A stretch of DNA of 51,131 bases, from contig JASEFR010000013.1 in assembly GCA_030019025.1 (NCBI GenBank), positions 1-51,131 of the forward strand, written 5' to 3'. The position numbers and the translations under genes were made by a program. Of this stretch, positions 9,140 to 16,033 are shown one piece after another (the stretch's first letter is position 1; each line of letters opens with the position of its first letter). The notes under the pieces were generated by a model. The model ran no database searches. It had not been told where the DNA came from and saw only the letters and a program-made list of their open reading frames with translations. This DNA comes from a bacterium (GTDB lineage: Bacteria; Hydrothermota; Hydrothermia; UBA1063).

Positions 9140-9877
9140 ATGAACGAAATTTTAAAAATTTTTGTGCAAATACAAAATCTTGATAGCGAAATAGAGGAAT
9201 TGAAACATAAGAAAGTGAATTTGCCCCAAGAAATTCAGCAACTTGAAAATGAAATTCAGAAACTGGCAGCTGAAAAGGATAAAATGGAAGCAAGTTTAAA
9301 AAAAGAAGAAATAAAGTTGAGAGAACTCGAAGTGGACCATCGTGAAATTCAGGAAAAAATTAGGAATTTTCAGGAAAAATCGAGACAGGTAAAAAGTAAT
9401 GAAGAGTATCGTGCAATGATCTCTCAGATTGAACATGCCAACATGGAAAAGATTAAAAAGGAAGAAGAAATATTCTTACAGATGGAATTGGTTGAAAGAT
9501 TGCAGAAAGAATTGCCTGAAAAAACTAAATTTCTTGAAGAAAAGAAAAAGGAGCTTGAGAACGCTGTTAGTATCTCAAAACAGCAATTGGCAGAAATAGA
9601 AAATCGGCTGGCTATGAACGAGGAGAAGAAAAAAATACTTCTCGAAAAGCTACCGGAAAAAGAGAAACAATTATATCTTAAATTGCAGTCAAAATATGGA
9701 AGTTATGCAATTTGTAGAGTCATTGAGAATGAGTCACCGAAAACGGAAAAGGACTATATTTGCTCAGGCTGTTATAGCGTTTTGCCCCTATCCTTTGTTC
9801 AAGAATTGAAGTCGAAACATCCATATTCAAGATGTCCCAATTGTGGACGTATAATTTACTATTATGAGGAAGTGTGA
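9140..9877 (+). CDS. Coiled-coil protein with C4 zinc ribbon (DUF164/CT398 type)
   Basis: 245 residues. Residues ~5-185 are nearly uninterrupted charged heptads (Lys/Glu rich, no Pro) forming a long antiparallel coiled-coil hairpin; the C-terminus is a zinc ribbon with CSGC and CPNCG knuckles. This is the architecture of the zf-RING_7/DUF164 family (Chlamydia CT398, Helicobacter HP0958), whose members have been tied to sigma-54, flagella or secretion in pathogens, but whose general role is not settled. In many bacteria it sits next to an RNase H or Nif3-like gene; here it overlaps the RNase HI gene by 14 bases. A Nif3-like gene exists elsewhere in this window (41785). No clear ribosome binding site before the ATG. 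Confidence 0.8.
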   Translation: MNEILKIFVQIQNLDSEIEELKHKKVNLPQEIQQLENEIQKLAAEKDKMEASLKKEEIKLRELEVDHREIQEKIRNFQEKSRQVKSNEEYRAMISQIEHANMEKIKKEEEIFLQMELVERLQKELPEKTKFLEEKKKELENAVSISKQQLAEIENRLAMNEEKKKILLEKLPEKEKQLYLKLQSKYGSYAICRVIENESPKTEKDYICSGCYSVLPLSFVQELKSKHPYSRCPNCGRIIYYYEEV

Positions 9878-10277
9878 ACTTTTTATTGATGGATCGTCGA
9901 GAGGTAACCCTGGTGAAGCAGGATGTGGATTTATTATATACTGTGAGGGAAAGAAAATCCTTGAAAAAAGTATTTATCTTGGTATAAAGACCAATAATGA
10001 GGCGGAGTATCACGGCTTAATAGAAGCCTTGAAGGCTGCTAAAGAGGTCGGATGCGGCGACATTACAGTCTATTCGGATTCGGAGCTTCTTGTAAATCAC
10101 ATCAATGGTGTTTACAAGGTAAGAGCCAGCAATCTTAAGCCGTTAAGAGATGAAGCATTGAGTTTGCTTAAAAATTTTAAAAATTGGCAATTGATCCATA
10201 TTGGCAGAGAGAGAAATTTTGAAACCGATTTGCTTGCCAAGAATGTTTCGAAGGAGGGAAAGAATGGTAAAAAGTAA
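9864..10277 (+). CDS. Ribonuclease HI-like protein
   Basis: 137 residues with the RNase H fold. Likely cuts RNA in RNA-DNA hybrids (primer or R-loop removal). The four acidic catalytic positions are all visible: Asp9 in FIDGSSRGNPG, Glu48 in TNNEAEY, Asp72 in YSDSELL and Asp122 in RERNFETDLLA. It lacks the basic 'handle' of E. coli RNase HI, as do the short archaeal and Gram-positive type enzymes, so it belongs to the generic RNase HI family rather than classical RnhA. Overlaps the upstream coiled-coil gene by 14 bases and the downstream rpoZ by 14 bases, indicating one transcript and probable translational coupling. Confidence 0.88.
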   Translation: MRKCELFIDGSSRGNPGEAGCGFIIYCEGKKILEKSIYLGIKTNNEAEYHGLIEALKAAKEVGCGDITVYSDSELLVNHINGVYKVRASNLKPLRDEALSLLKNFKNWQLIHIGRERNFETDLLAKNVSKEGKNGKK

Positions 10278-10506
10278 ATTCAGAGTTATGGATGAATTAA
10301 AAGAAAAATATGGTTCCAGGTATTTAGTAGTTTTGCTTGCCTCAAGGATTGCTAAGGTTATAGTCGATACAAGGCAAGAAAGAGAAGTTGCTGCCCGGCT
10401 TGGTTTCAGTGACGAAGACACAAAGCCAACGGTACTTGCGTTGTATAGGATTCTGCGCGAAGGTGTAAAATATAGGCTTGAGCAGGAAAAAGCTACAGAA
10501 GAGTAG
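10264..10506 (+). CDS. rpoZ: RNA polymerase omega subunit
   Basis: 80 residues from the ATG at 10264, which has AAGGAGGG 5 bases upstream; a longer frame from 10201 would add a non-homologous leader. The N-terminal FRVMDELKEKYGSRYLVVLL and ASRIAKVI stretch is the omega signature (helix packing on the beta' C-terminus), followed by a charged helix and an acidic tail. Omega helps assemble RNA polymerase. Placement directly before coaBC is the widely conserved rpoZ-coaBC order, which supports both calls. Note the usual gmk upstream is replaced here by RNase HI. Confidence 0.88.
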   Translation: MVKSKFRVMDELKEKYGSRYLVVLLASRIAKVIVDTRQEREVAARLGFSDEDTKPTVLALYRILREGVKYRLEQEKATEE

Positions 10507-10517
10507 GTTAAAACTAA

Positions 10518-11687
10518 GTGGCTAAGATAGTAATTGGTCTAACTGGCAGTGTATCCGTTTATAAATCAATAAATGTCCTCCGTATCCTTGAAAAGCGAGG
10601 CCACAGCGTAAGGGCAATATTAACCGAATCTGCTCAAAAATTTTTATCACGTCTTCTTGTAAAGTCTACCATCAGCGGCGATGTTTACACTGATGAGGAT
10701 TTCTGGAAGACAGGAAAGAGTGTTCACATTGAACTTGCCCGATGGGCTGATTTAATCGCAATAGTACCATGCACCGCAAATACCATATCTAAAATAAGAT
10801 ATGGATTGGCAGACAATCTCCTAACTTCAACAGTTCTTGCCTTTAAGGGTCCTTTGCTAATTGCGCCTGCCATGCACCAAGAGATGTGGCTAAATCTTGA
10901 AATTCAAGGTTCTGTTGAGTACTTAAAAGAATTTCGAGGTACTTTTGTTTCCGGTCCAGAAAAAGGGGTGCTGGCATCGGGTGAGATCGGTTGTGGTCGG
11001 CTCTTGAAAGAGGAGTTCATTGTCGAAGATATTGAGGCGGTGTTAAAAGGTTCACCATTAAAAGATTATAAAGTTCTTTTGTGTTACGGGAGAACGGAGG
11101 AGCCCATAGATGCTGTCCGTGTCATTACGAACAGGTCTTCGGGGTTGATGGGGTTTTATATTGCAAAGGCTGTTAAAGAACATGGTGGAAATTTAATTCA
11201 GGTGGTAGGTGAAACTTCCATCCCTCCTTATGGTAGAGACGAAACCATTCGAGTTAGAACGGCTGAAGAAATGCTGGAAGCAGTTCGTAAATATGTAGAA
11301 AAGGCCGATGTACTTATCATGGCAGCAGCTGTTTCTGACTATCGTTCGGGGTCTCAATATACGAAGAAATCGAAAAAGGGAGATCGATTAACAGTTACCC
11401 TTCTCCCAACCAAAGACATTTTAAAAACTGTTGCACCTTTAAAGCGTGAAAATCAAATCTTTGTTGGATTCGCCCTCGAAACTGATAATTTGGAAGACTA
11501 CGCAAAGAAAAAATTGGAGGAGAAAAATCTGGATATTATAATAGGCAATTATGCAAGCGCCATGGGCTCTGAATTTTCCAGCGGTCTCATAATGGATAAG
11601 AGTGGAGGATTGGAAGAATTTTCGAATGTGACCAAAGAGACTCTTGCAGTAAAAATCGTTGAAAAAATAATAAAAATGTTAAAATGA
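10518..11687 (+). CDS. coaBC: Bifunctional phosphopantothenoylcysteine decarboxylase/phosphopantothenate-cysteine ligase
   Basis: Two steps of coenzyme A synthesis in one cytoplasmic protein: CoaB joins cysteine to 4'-phosphopantothenate, CoaC (FMN) decarboxylates the product. 389 residues, usual length. N-terminal CoaC: GLTGSVSVYKS (FMN/phosphate loop), catalytic His70 in VHIELARWAD, PCTANTISK (the PASANT-type motif), APAMHQEMW and the flap GEIGCGR. C-terminal CoaB: RVITNRSSGLMG, AAAVSDYR, a Lys-rich KKSKKGD and a TKDIL motif. Starts at GTG 11 bases after rpoZ with only a weak ribosome site. Its stop overlaps the start of the uracil-DNA glycosylase (ATGA). Confidence 0.94.
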   Translation: MAKIVIGLTGSVSVYKSINVLRILEKRGHSVRAILTESAQKFLSRLLVKSTISGDVYTDEDFWKTGKSVHIELARWADLIAIVPCTANTISKIRYGLADNLLTSTVLAFKGPLLIAPAMHQEMWLNLEIQGSVEYLKEFRGTFVSGPEKGVLASGEIGCGRLLKEEFIVEDIEAVLKGSPLKDYKVLLCYGRTEEPIDAVRVITNRSSGLMGFYIAKAVKEHGGNLIQVVGETSIPPYGRDETIRVRTAEEMLEAVRKYVEKADVLIMAAAVSDYRSGSQYTKKSKKGDRLTVTLLPTKDILKTVAPLKRENQIFVGFALETDNLEDYAKKKLEEKNLDIIIGNYASAMGSEFSSGLIMDKSGGLEEFSNVTKETLAVKIVEKIIKMLK

Positions 11688-12394
11688 AAGACCCCCGTGT
11701 TTTAATCTGGAGAGAAGTTCTTGGATTTGACAGAGTGTGGCTCCCAGATTCTAATAAGAAGTTAAAACTATTCCTATTGGAACAAAAAGCAAGCAACTGT
11801 AAGAAATGCCCTCTCTTCCGAACCCGTGAAAAATTTGTGTTTGGATGGGGAAATCCCTATTCGGGAATCATGGCAGTGGGAGAAGCCCCAGGGCCTGATG
11901 AAGATAAACTTGGGAAGCCTTTTGTAGGGCGAGCGGGTGAATTTTTAAATTATGCCCTTAAAGAAGCCGGTATAGACAGGGAAAGGGATTTGTACATTGC
12001 AAATGTTTTAAAGTGTATTCCCGTAGAACTGGCGACGGGTGCAAATGGAAAACCTGTTGCACTTCTAAACAAGTTTGGCAAAAAATCTTTTAGGGCTCCG
12101 AATAAAACTGAAGTTTCTGCCTGTTCAGAGTGGCTTGAAGCCCAAATATCAATAGTTAAACCGAAATTTATTCTTGCTATGGGAAATCCTTCTGTCAGGT
12201 ATTTTCTCGGAGAGAAAGTCAATGTAACAGCCGTCCTGGGAACTCCAAGAAAAATTAGAGATGGAAGTATAACGGTATTTCCGGTTTTGCATCCTTCATA
12301 TATAATCCGTAAAAAGAGCCCTGACTTGGAGATGCTGTATATCCAACAACTTAAAAAATTCAAAGAGCTGGTCTCAGAGCTAATTCCAGATTGA
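11684..12394 (+). CDS. Family 4 uracil-DNA glycosylase (4Fe-4S)
   Basis: Removes uracil (from cytosine deamination) from DNA; family 4 enzymes are typical of thermophiles. 236 residues. Motif 1 is GEAPGPDEDKLGKPFVGRAG and motif 2 is HPSYIIR near residue 203. Four Cys in the expected order, C39 and C42 (CKKC), C111 (NVLKC) and C147 (SAC), should hold the [4Fe-4S] cluster. Between C111 and C147 there are about 20 residues more than usual, an insertion containing a Gly/Lys-rich loop. ATGA overlap with coaBC indicates coupling. No terminator is seen after it. Confidence 0.9.
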   Translation: MKDPRVLIWREVLGFDRVWLPDSNKKLKLFLLEQKASNCKKCPLFRTREKFVFGWGNPYSGIMAVGEAPGPDEDKLGKPFVGRAGEFLNYALKEAGIDRERDLYIANVLKCIPVELATGANGKPVALLNKFGKKSFRAPNKTEVSACSEWLEAQISIVKPKFILAMGNPSVRYFLGEKVNVTAVLGTPRKIRDGSITVFPVLHPSYIIRKKSPDLEMLYIQQLKKFKELVSELIPD

Positions 12395-12457
12395 GTTTAT
12401 AAAAATTTGGATTTTTTAGTTTCATTATTTTAAACTTTTTAATGCTAAAATGTTTCA

Positions 12458-12660
12458 GTGACAGTTCAATACTATATCTACATAAAATTCATGGTGAATA
12501 AGAGGGAATATTTTGCAAAGATGTTCCCAAATTGCACGTGAAATAGGCCCTCAGGCCCAGAAGTAGCCCGTGGAGAAAAAGTATATGAAAGTAAGGGAAC
12601 TATATAGCTGACAAAAGTGATAGTAAAAGGAAGATTGGTAATTGGAAAGGTTATTCGCAA
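12458..12660 (+). pseudogene. Possible relic of a cytochrome c-type domain
   Basis: In one frame with an internal TGA (12539-12541) the reading gives SGPEVARGEKVYESKG; after a two-base shift near 12605 it continues as SDSKRKIGNWKG. Intact c-type domains (for example the C-terminal part of thermophile cytochrome oxidase subunit II) read GEKVYxxKGCxACHSxDGSxKxGPxxKG in the same order and spacing. Here the positions of both heme Cys and the His read Thr, Asp and Lys. It therefore has a stop, a frameshift and no heme site. The match is by eye over about 35 codons and might be chance; the rest of the window has no cytochrome gene. Confidence 0.35.
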
Positions 12661-12724
12661 ATGAATCCTAATACCAAGGATATTAAAGAGAATAAGTTAA
12701 TATTTTGGGAATACTTGGAGTAGA

Positions 12725-12930
12725 ATTAAAAACAAAGGAGGTGAACTTTCGAAGAATACAATTTTCTGATAATAGCTTCTTGGAGTACTCCCCTACAAGC
12801 ACTACTTTACCTCCTTTTAAGGAGACTTTTTTGCCCACATTCCTCAAAAGATAAGCTATACAGCCTTGTCTTTTTCCCTTGCCTTCTTGTAATTCCAGGC
12901 ATTATGGGCAATGATTGAATATCTAATTCT
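12725..12930 (-). pseudogene. Unidentified coding relic
   Basis: On the minus strand two fragments in different frames look like protein: IAHNAWNYKKAREKDKAV (upstream, complement of ~12850-12920) ending in stops, then NVGKKVSLKGGKVVLVGEY and about 20 more codons. A two-base offset separates them. I do not recognise the family; it may be a decayed gene or chance. Confidence 0.2.
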
Positions 12931-13073
12931 TTATGCTATCACAATTCTTTATCTTTGGAAATTGAACAACTAATGCATACCCTCCATTTTGCAGTATGGT
13001 CCCGTTTTACTTTACCAGAATTTTTGAGGAGATTAAGCCATTTCAAGGAGATTATTTTAGGAATGCCGGGTGC

Positions 13074-13102
13074 TTGACAGAACTTATGTTTAAAGTTAAA
13101 AT
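13074..13102 (+). promoter_or_regulatory. Sigma-70-type promoter of the small secreted protein gene
   Basis: TTGACA (13074-13079, perfect consensus), 17-base spacer, TAAAAT (13097-13102). The AAAGGAGG ribosome site and ATG at 13129 follow. Confidence 0.65.
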
Positions 13103-13128
13103 TCCAACACACGTAAAAGGAGGTAAAA

Positions 13129-13536
13129 ATGAAGCTCCTAAAATACGTGGTAACTGGTATAATGGTATTAGGGTTTGTGGCAAACCCTGTAATACTCAAT
13201 GCTGCTCAATCTGAAGAGATTGCTAATGCCTGTAAGCAGGGTGAATTTGATGCTCAGAAGGATGTGAATGGAACGTTGTGGCTGGCAATCGGATTCTTCG
13301 GTGGAATTTTAGGCATCGCAGCCGCGTACATTATTGAGCCCACACCACCAGCATCAAGATTGATTGGAAAATCACCTGAGTATGTTGCAGCGTATACGGA
13401 TTGCTACAAGAGCGCAGGAAAAGATGTTCAAACTAAAAAGGCAATCACTGGCTGTGTTATAGGTGGTTTACTCTACGTTGTTGTATACGGATGTTACTGG
13501 CTTATCTGGGGTGCAGCTTTAAGTAGCGCTTATTAA
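13129..13536 (+). CDS. Small exported membrane-associated protein of unknown function
   Basis: 135 residues; I do not recognise a named family. Visible: an N-terminal signal peptide (two Lys, then a hydrophobic core ending near NAAQ), a Gly-rich hydrophobic helix around residues 47-66 (LAIGFFGGILGIAAAYII), a polar middle with the motif SPEYVAAYTDCYKSAG, and a second hydrophobic helix with GCVIGGLL and YGCYWLIWG. A similar 'EYV..Y...Y......K.A..GC..GG' pattern occurs in small uncharacterised membrane proteins of FCB-group bacteria. Four Cys in the mature part are a possible pair of disulfides. It has a perfect -35 box, 17-base spacing, a strong ribosome site (AAAGGAGG) and a 21-bp-stem terminator, so it is a single-gene unit and probably highly expressed. 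Confidence 0.7.
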   Translation: MKLLKYVVTGIMVLGFVANPVILNAAQSEEIANACKQGEFDAQKDVNGTLWLAIGFFGGILGIAAAYIIEPTPPASRLIGKSPEYVAAYTDCYKSAGKDVQTKKAITGCVIGGLLYVVVYGCYWLIWGAALSSAY

Positions 13537-13546
13537 AAAACTCATC

Positions 13547-13599
13547 CGTCCATAAAACTAAGGGGTCCTGAAGACCCCTCAGTTTTATGGACGATTTTT
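13547..13599 (+). terminator. Strong intrinsic terminator
   Basis: Left arm 13547-13567 and right arm 13573-13593 pair over 21 bases with one wobble-type mismatch, loop CTGAA, then A and TTTTT (13595-13599). The next gene starts only 5 bases beyond the T run, so the hairpin could also control the downstream operon. Confidence 0.85.
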
Positions 13600-13603
13600 C
13601 AAC

Positions 13604-14251
13604 ATGAAAACAATCTTTTTTCTTTTTTTTGTCCTTAAGGTTGATTCAACAATAGTTTTTGATTTCCAACACATTTTAAAAGACCCAATCAAAGAAGATA
13701 CTGCATCTGGGCAAATATATAGAAATGACACCCTTTTCTATATAAGTGTTGAAAACCCCTTAAAACAGGTTTTGTATTTTTCCTCTGACACTATGATTAT
13801 TAATTACCCGAGTCTAAAGAGAGCTTTTAAAGTTAAGTCAGGGATCACTTTTAAACATCAAACTCCTGGGGGTCCAATTGGGAGGCGAGGCGCCAATCTA
13901 AAAAATGCCGGTTTTATGTTTCTAAAAAGAGAGGTGAATAGCGAGAGAAAAACCGAGATCTGGATTCATCCCGAGAACGGGTTAAAGATAATTTATGCTT
14001 TTGAAGGAGATCGCCTTGTGGATATGGTTACACTTTCAGATAAAGGTGATACCATAGTAAAGATTACTTATGCGGATTATCAAAAAGTGAAAGATTGGAA
14101 CATACCTATGACATTGAAGATTAAATCTTCTGAATATGAAGAAATATACAAACTTTCGAACCCAAGGGTAGTACCTTTTACAGATTCACTTCGAAATTAC
14201 CTTGAAATAGCGAAAGACGTAAAGGTGGAATATAAAGGTTTTGATAAATGA
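13604..14251 (+). CDS. LolA-like outer-membrane lipoprotein carrier family protein
   Basis: 215 residues with a short N-terminal signal (MKTIFFLFFVLKVDS). The order of strands and the phrases ASGQIYRNDTLFYISVENP, KQVLYFSSDTMIINYP and a late ITYADYQKVKDWNIPMTLKI match the LolA/LolB-like half-barrel, which carries lipids or lipoproteins across the periplasm. Sequence is distant from classical LolA, so the cargo is uncertain. It begins five bases after a terminator T run and has no Shine-Dalgarno sequence; its stop overlaps the yidD start (ATGA), making it the first gene of a four-gene overlapping operon. Confidence 0.65.
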   Translation: MKTIFFLFFVLKVDSTIVFDFQHILKDPIKEDTASGQIYRNDTLFYISVENPLKQVLYFSSDTMIINYPSLKRAFKVKSGITFKHQTPGGPIGRRGANLKNAGFMFLKREVNSERKTEIWIHPENGLKIIYAFEGDRLVDMVTLSDKGDTIVKITYADYQKVKDWNIPMTLKIKSSEYEEIYKLSNPRVVPFTDSLRNYLEIAKDVKVEYKGFDK

Positions 14252-14622
14252 ACGTTTTGGCTTTACTCTTGGTGCTTTTAACTTTTGATGCTCCTGAGAC
14301 TTTACAAGAAAAAAGAGATAAAACAGGCCCTGGCTTTGAGTACACTCTATATTCAAATCCTGTAAAGTTTTTGATACTAAAGATGATAAGAATATATCAG
14401 TCAACAATCTCAAAAGTTCAGGGTGATGTGTGTAACTTTATTCCCTCTTGTTCCCATTACGGGTATGAGGCAATAAGAAAATATGATGTTATTAAAGGTG
14501 TATTAATGGCTTCCGATAGGATTCAAAGGTGCCATGGTTTCGCACTGCTTTATTTTCCTGATTATTATGGAATAAAGGAAGACTCTATCAGAGGAATAAA
14601 GGCTTTTGACCCGGTGAAATGA
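14248..14622 (+). CDS. yidD: Membrane protein insertion efficiency factor YidD
   Basis: 124 residues. YidD assists YidC-dependent insertion of inner-membrane proteins. The conserved core is plain: LKMIRIYQSTISKVQGDVCN, FIPSCSHYGYEAI, KGVLMASDRIQRC. An added N-terminal hydrophobic stretch (MNVLALLLVLLTFDA) makes it exported or anchored, unlike the short cytoplasmic-face YidD of E. coli; such versions, sometimes fused to TPR domains, occur in FCB-type bacteria. It overlaps its neighbours by 4 bases on both sides. The usual partners rnpA, rpmH and yidC are not present here, so the gene has been separated from its classical locus. Confidence 0.85.
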   Translation: MNVLALLLVLLTFDAPETLQEKRDKTGPGFEYTLYSNPVKFLILKMIRIYQSTISKVQGDVCNFIPSCSHYGYEAIRKYDVIKGVLMASDRIQRCHGFALLYFPDYYGIKEDSIRGIKAFDPVK

Positions 14623-15317
14623 CGGTGCTTTTATTGCTTATTTTTGGGCAATTCATTGAGTTTGCTAAACATTTGGAAGAAGAGGGAGACCTTTTTAGAG
14701 CGATATATGAGTACAAAAAGGTCTATTACGAGTCGAATGATCCTACCTTAAAAGACTTGGCGGCTAACAAAATTGCATATCTATCTCTTAGAATTGGTTC
14801 CTATGAAGATGCATTAATGTACGCTGAACGCATTTCGGATAACGACCCGTTGAAGAAGATAAAACTTGGATTCCCCAATTTGTATCTAAAAAATTACGAA
14901 TTGGTTGAAAATTACTGGCAAAGCAATGACACCCTCCTTTCCTGGTTGTATTTAAGGAGGGGACAAATTGATAAAGCAAAGTCATTGATCCCTGATGTTT
15001 CGGTTATCAGAAAATCTCCTTTTATTGGAGGCTTGTTATCTGCTGCCATTCCAGGCACGGGCAGGATTTACGCTGGAAGAGCCTTTGATGGTGCACTTTC
15101 TTTAATAATAAATGTATCGACTGGTTATTTAGCTTACCGTGCATATAAGAGTGGCGGAAAACTTGAATTTTACCTTTATTCTACCTTGTTTTTGATCTTT
15201 TACCTCGGTGACATTTATGGTTCATATGTAGCGGTTAATGAATACAATAATGTTAGCCTTGAAAAAGCGGTCAAGGATTTTGAAGTCAGATTCAATGTAT
15301 GGAAATATTGGTTTTAA
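14619..15317 (+). CDS. TPR-repeat protein with C-terminal membrane segments
   Basis: 232 residues. After a hydrophobic N-terminus (signal) come two to three TPR-like helix pairs (residues ~15-130: EEEGDLFRAIYEYKKVYYES, then ALMYAERI and GQIDKAKSLI), then SAAIPGTGRIYAGRAFDGAL, a Pro/Gly motif found before the membrane part of many uncharacterised TPR and YidD-associated proteins, and two hydrophobic helices (LSLIINVSTGYLAY, STLFLIFYLGDIY). Likely periplasmic TPR tethered to the inner membrane. It overlaps yidD by 4 bases (ATGA) and the next gene by 19. The next gene is a diverged copy. Function unknown; context suggests envelope assembly. Confidence 0.65.
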   Translation: MTVLLLLIFGQFIEFAKHLEEEGDLFRAIYEYKKVYYESNDPTLKDLAANKIAYLSLRIGSYEDALMYAERISDNDPLKKIKLGFPNLYLKNYELVENYWQSNDTLLSWLYLRRGQIDKAKSLIPDVSVIRKSPFIGGLLSAAIPGTGRIYAGRAFDGALSLIINVSTGYLAYRAYKSGGKLEFYLYSTLFLIFYLGDIYGSYVAVNEYNNVSLEKAVKDFEVRFNVWKYWF

Positions 15318-16033
15318 CCTATATACTCATCACAAGTATCGGTGATTCCTTATTTAAAGAAGGCGACTTTTTTAACGCTATAACAGAATACAAGAGAGAA
15401 TTATATTTTGCCGCTTCAGATTCCAATTTGCTTCTCAGAAAAATCGCTATTTCTTATTTAAAAAGGGGAATGTTTGAAGAGGCGGCAAATTATTATTCGG
15501 ATATTCTCTATGAGAATCCATCTAATGATGTTCAAATGCTTTTTACAATATGTTTGATAAATTTGAAAAAGTATGACGAGGCCCAAATAGTAATTGGAGA
15601 TTTTACAGATAGTCTTGGTAGAATCCTATTCTCTATAGCATCTGCATTAGGCGGAAATTATTCTGAAGCTTTTCATATCCTTGATTCTTTGAGAGTAGAA
15701 CATCCTAAATATCTTAGTTTAAATAAGTTAACAACTCTTACCAAAATTGTACCCGGTTTAGGGCTTGTATTCCTTGGTGACTTCCCACTATTTATTGGGA
15801 CGTTAGCTTTAAGCGGATTTGGGGCCTATCTAATTTACTATTATCTTAAAAGAGGCCTTGTTTATGAGGCCATCCTTTCGGGTTACCCAATTATTGAGAG
15901 ATTCTATGGTGGCGGAATAAGAAATACAAAAGTTAAGTACCGGCTTTATTATGATAATTTTTTCAAATCTCTTTTAAAGCAGTTGGAATCTGAGCTTATA
16001 AGACGCGAAGAAGCTTTCATTTTCAACCAATAA
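15299..16033 (+). CDS. TPR-repeat membrane protein, paralog of the preceding gene
   Basis: 244 residues, same plan as the gene before it: hydrophobic start, a first TPR with nearly the same wording (KEGDFFNAITEYKRELYFA), further TPR pairs (MFEEAANYYSDILYENP, KKYDEAQIVIGDF), the membrane-proximal KIVPGLGLVFLGDFPLFIG and two hydrophobic helices. The two genes are therefore a tandem duplication that has diverged. The Gly-rich PGTGRIYAGR motif of the first copy is reduced to PGLGLVFLG here. Starts inside the previous gene (19-base overlap) and converges with the alcohol dehydrogenase gene, sharing 11 bases at the 3' ends. Confidence 0.6.
   Translation: MEILVLTYILITSIGDSLFKEGDFFNAITEYKRELYFAASDSNLLLRKIAISYLKRGMFEEAANYYSDILYENPSNDVQMLFTICLINLKKYDEAQIVIGDFTDSLGRILFSIASALGGNYSEAFHILDSLRVEHPKYLSLNKLTTLTKIVPGLGLVFLGDFPLFIGTLALSGFGAYLIYYYLKRGLVYEAILSGYPIIERFYGGGIRNTKVKYRLYYDNFFKSLLKQLESELIRREEAFIFNQ

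Larger units (their letters stand above)
12395..13128. other. 734-base region without an intact gene; probable gene relics
   Basis: No frame here is long or well-coded enough to be a functional gene. It contains a plus-strand stretch resembling a broken cytochrome c domain (12458-12660), a minus-strand stretch with fragmentary coding-like sequence (about 12725-12930) and, at its right end, the promoter of the next gene. An AGGAGGTG at 12737-12744 is followed by a 38-codon GTG frame (VNFRRIQFSD...) which I do not believe because the minus strand reads better there. No tRNA, IS end or hairpin terminator was found in it. Confidence 0.6.
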
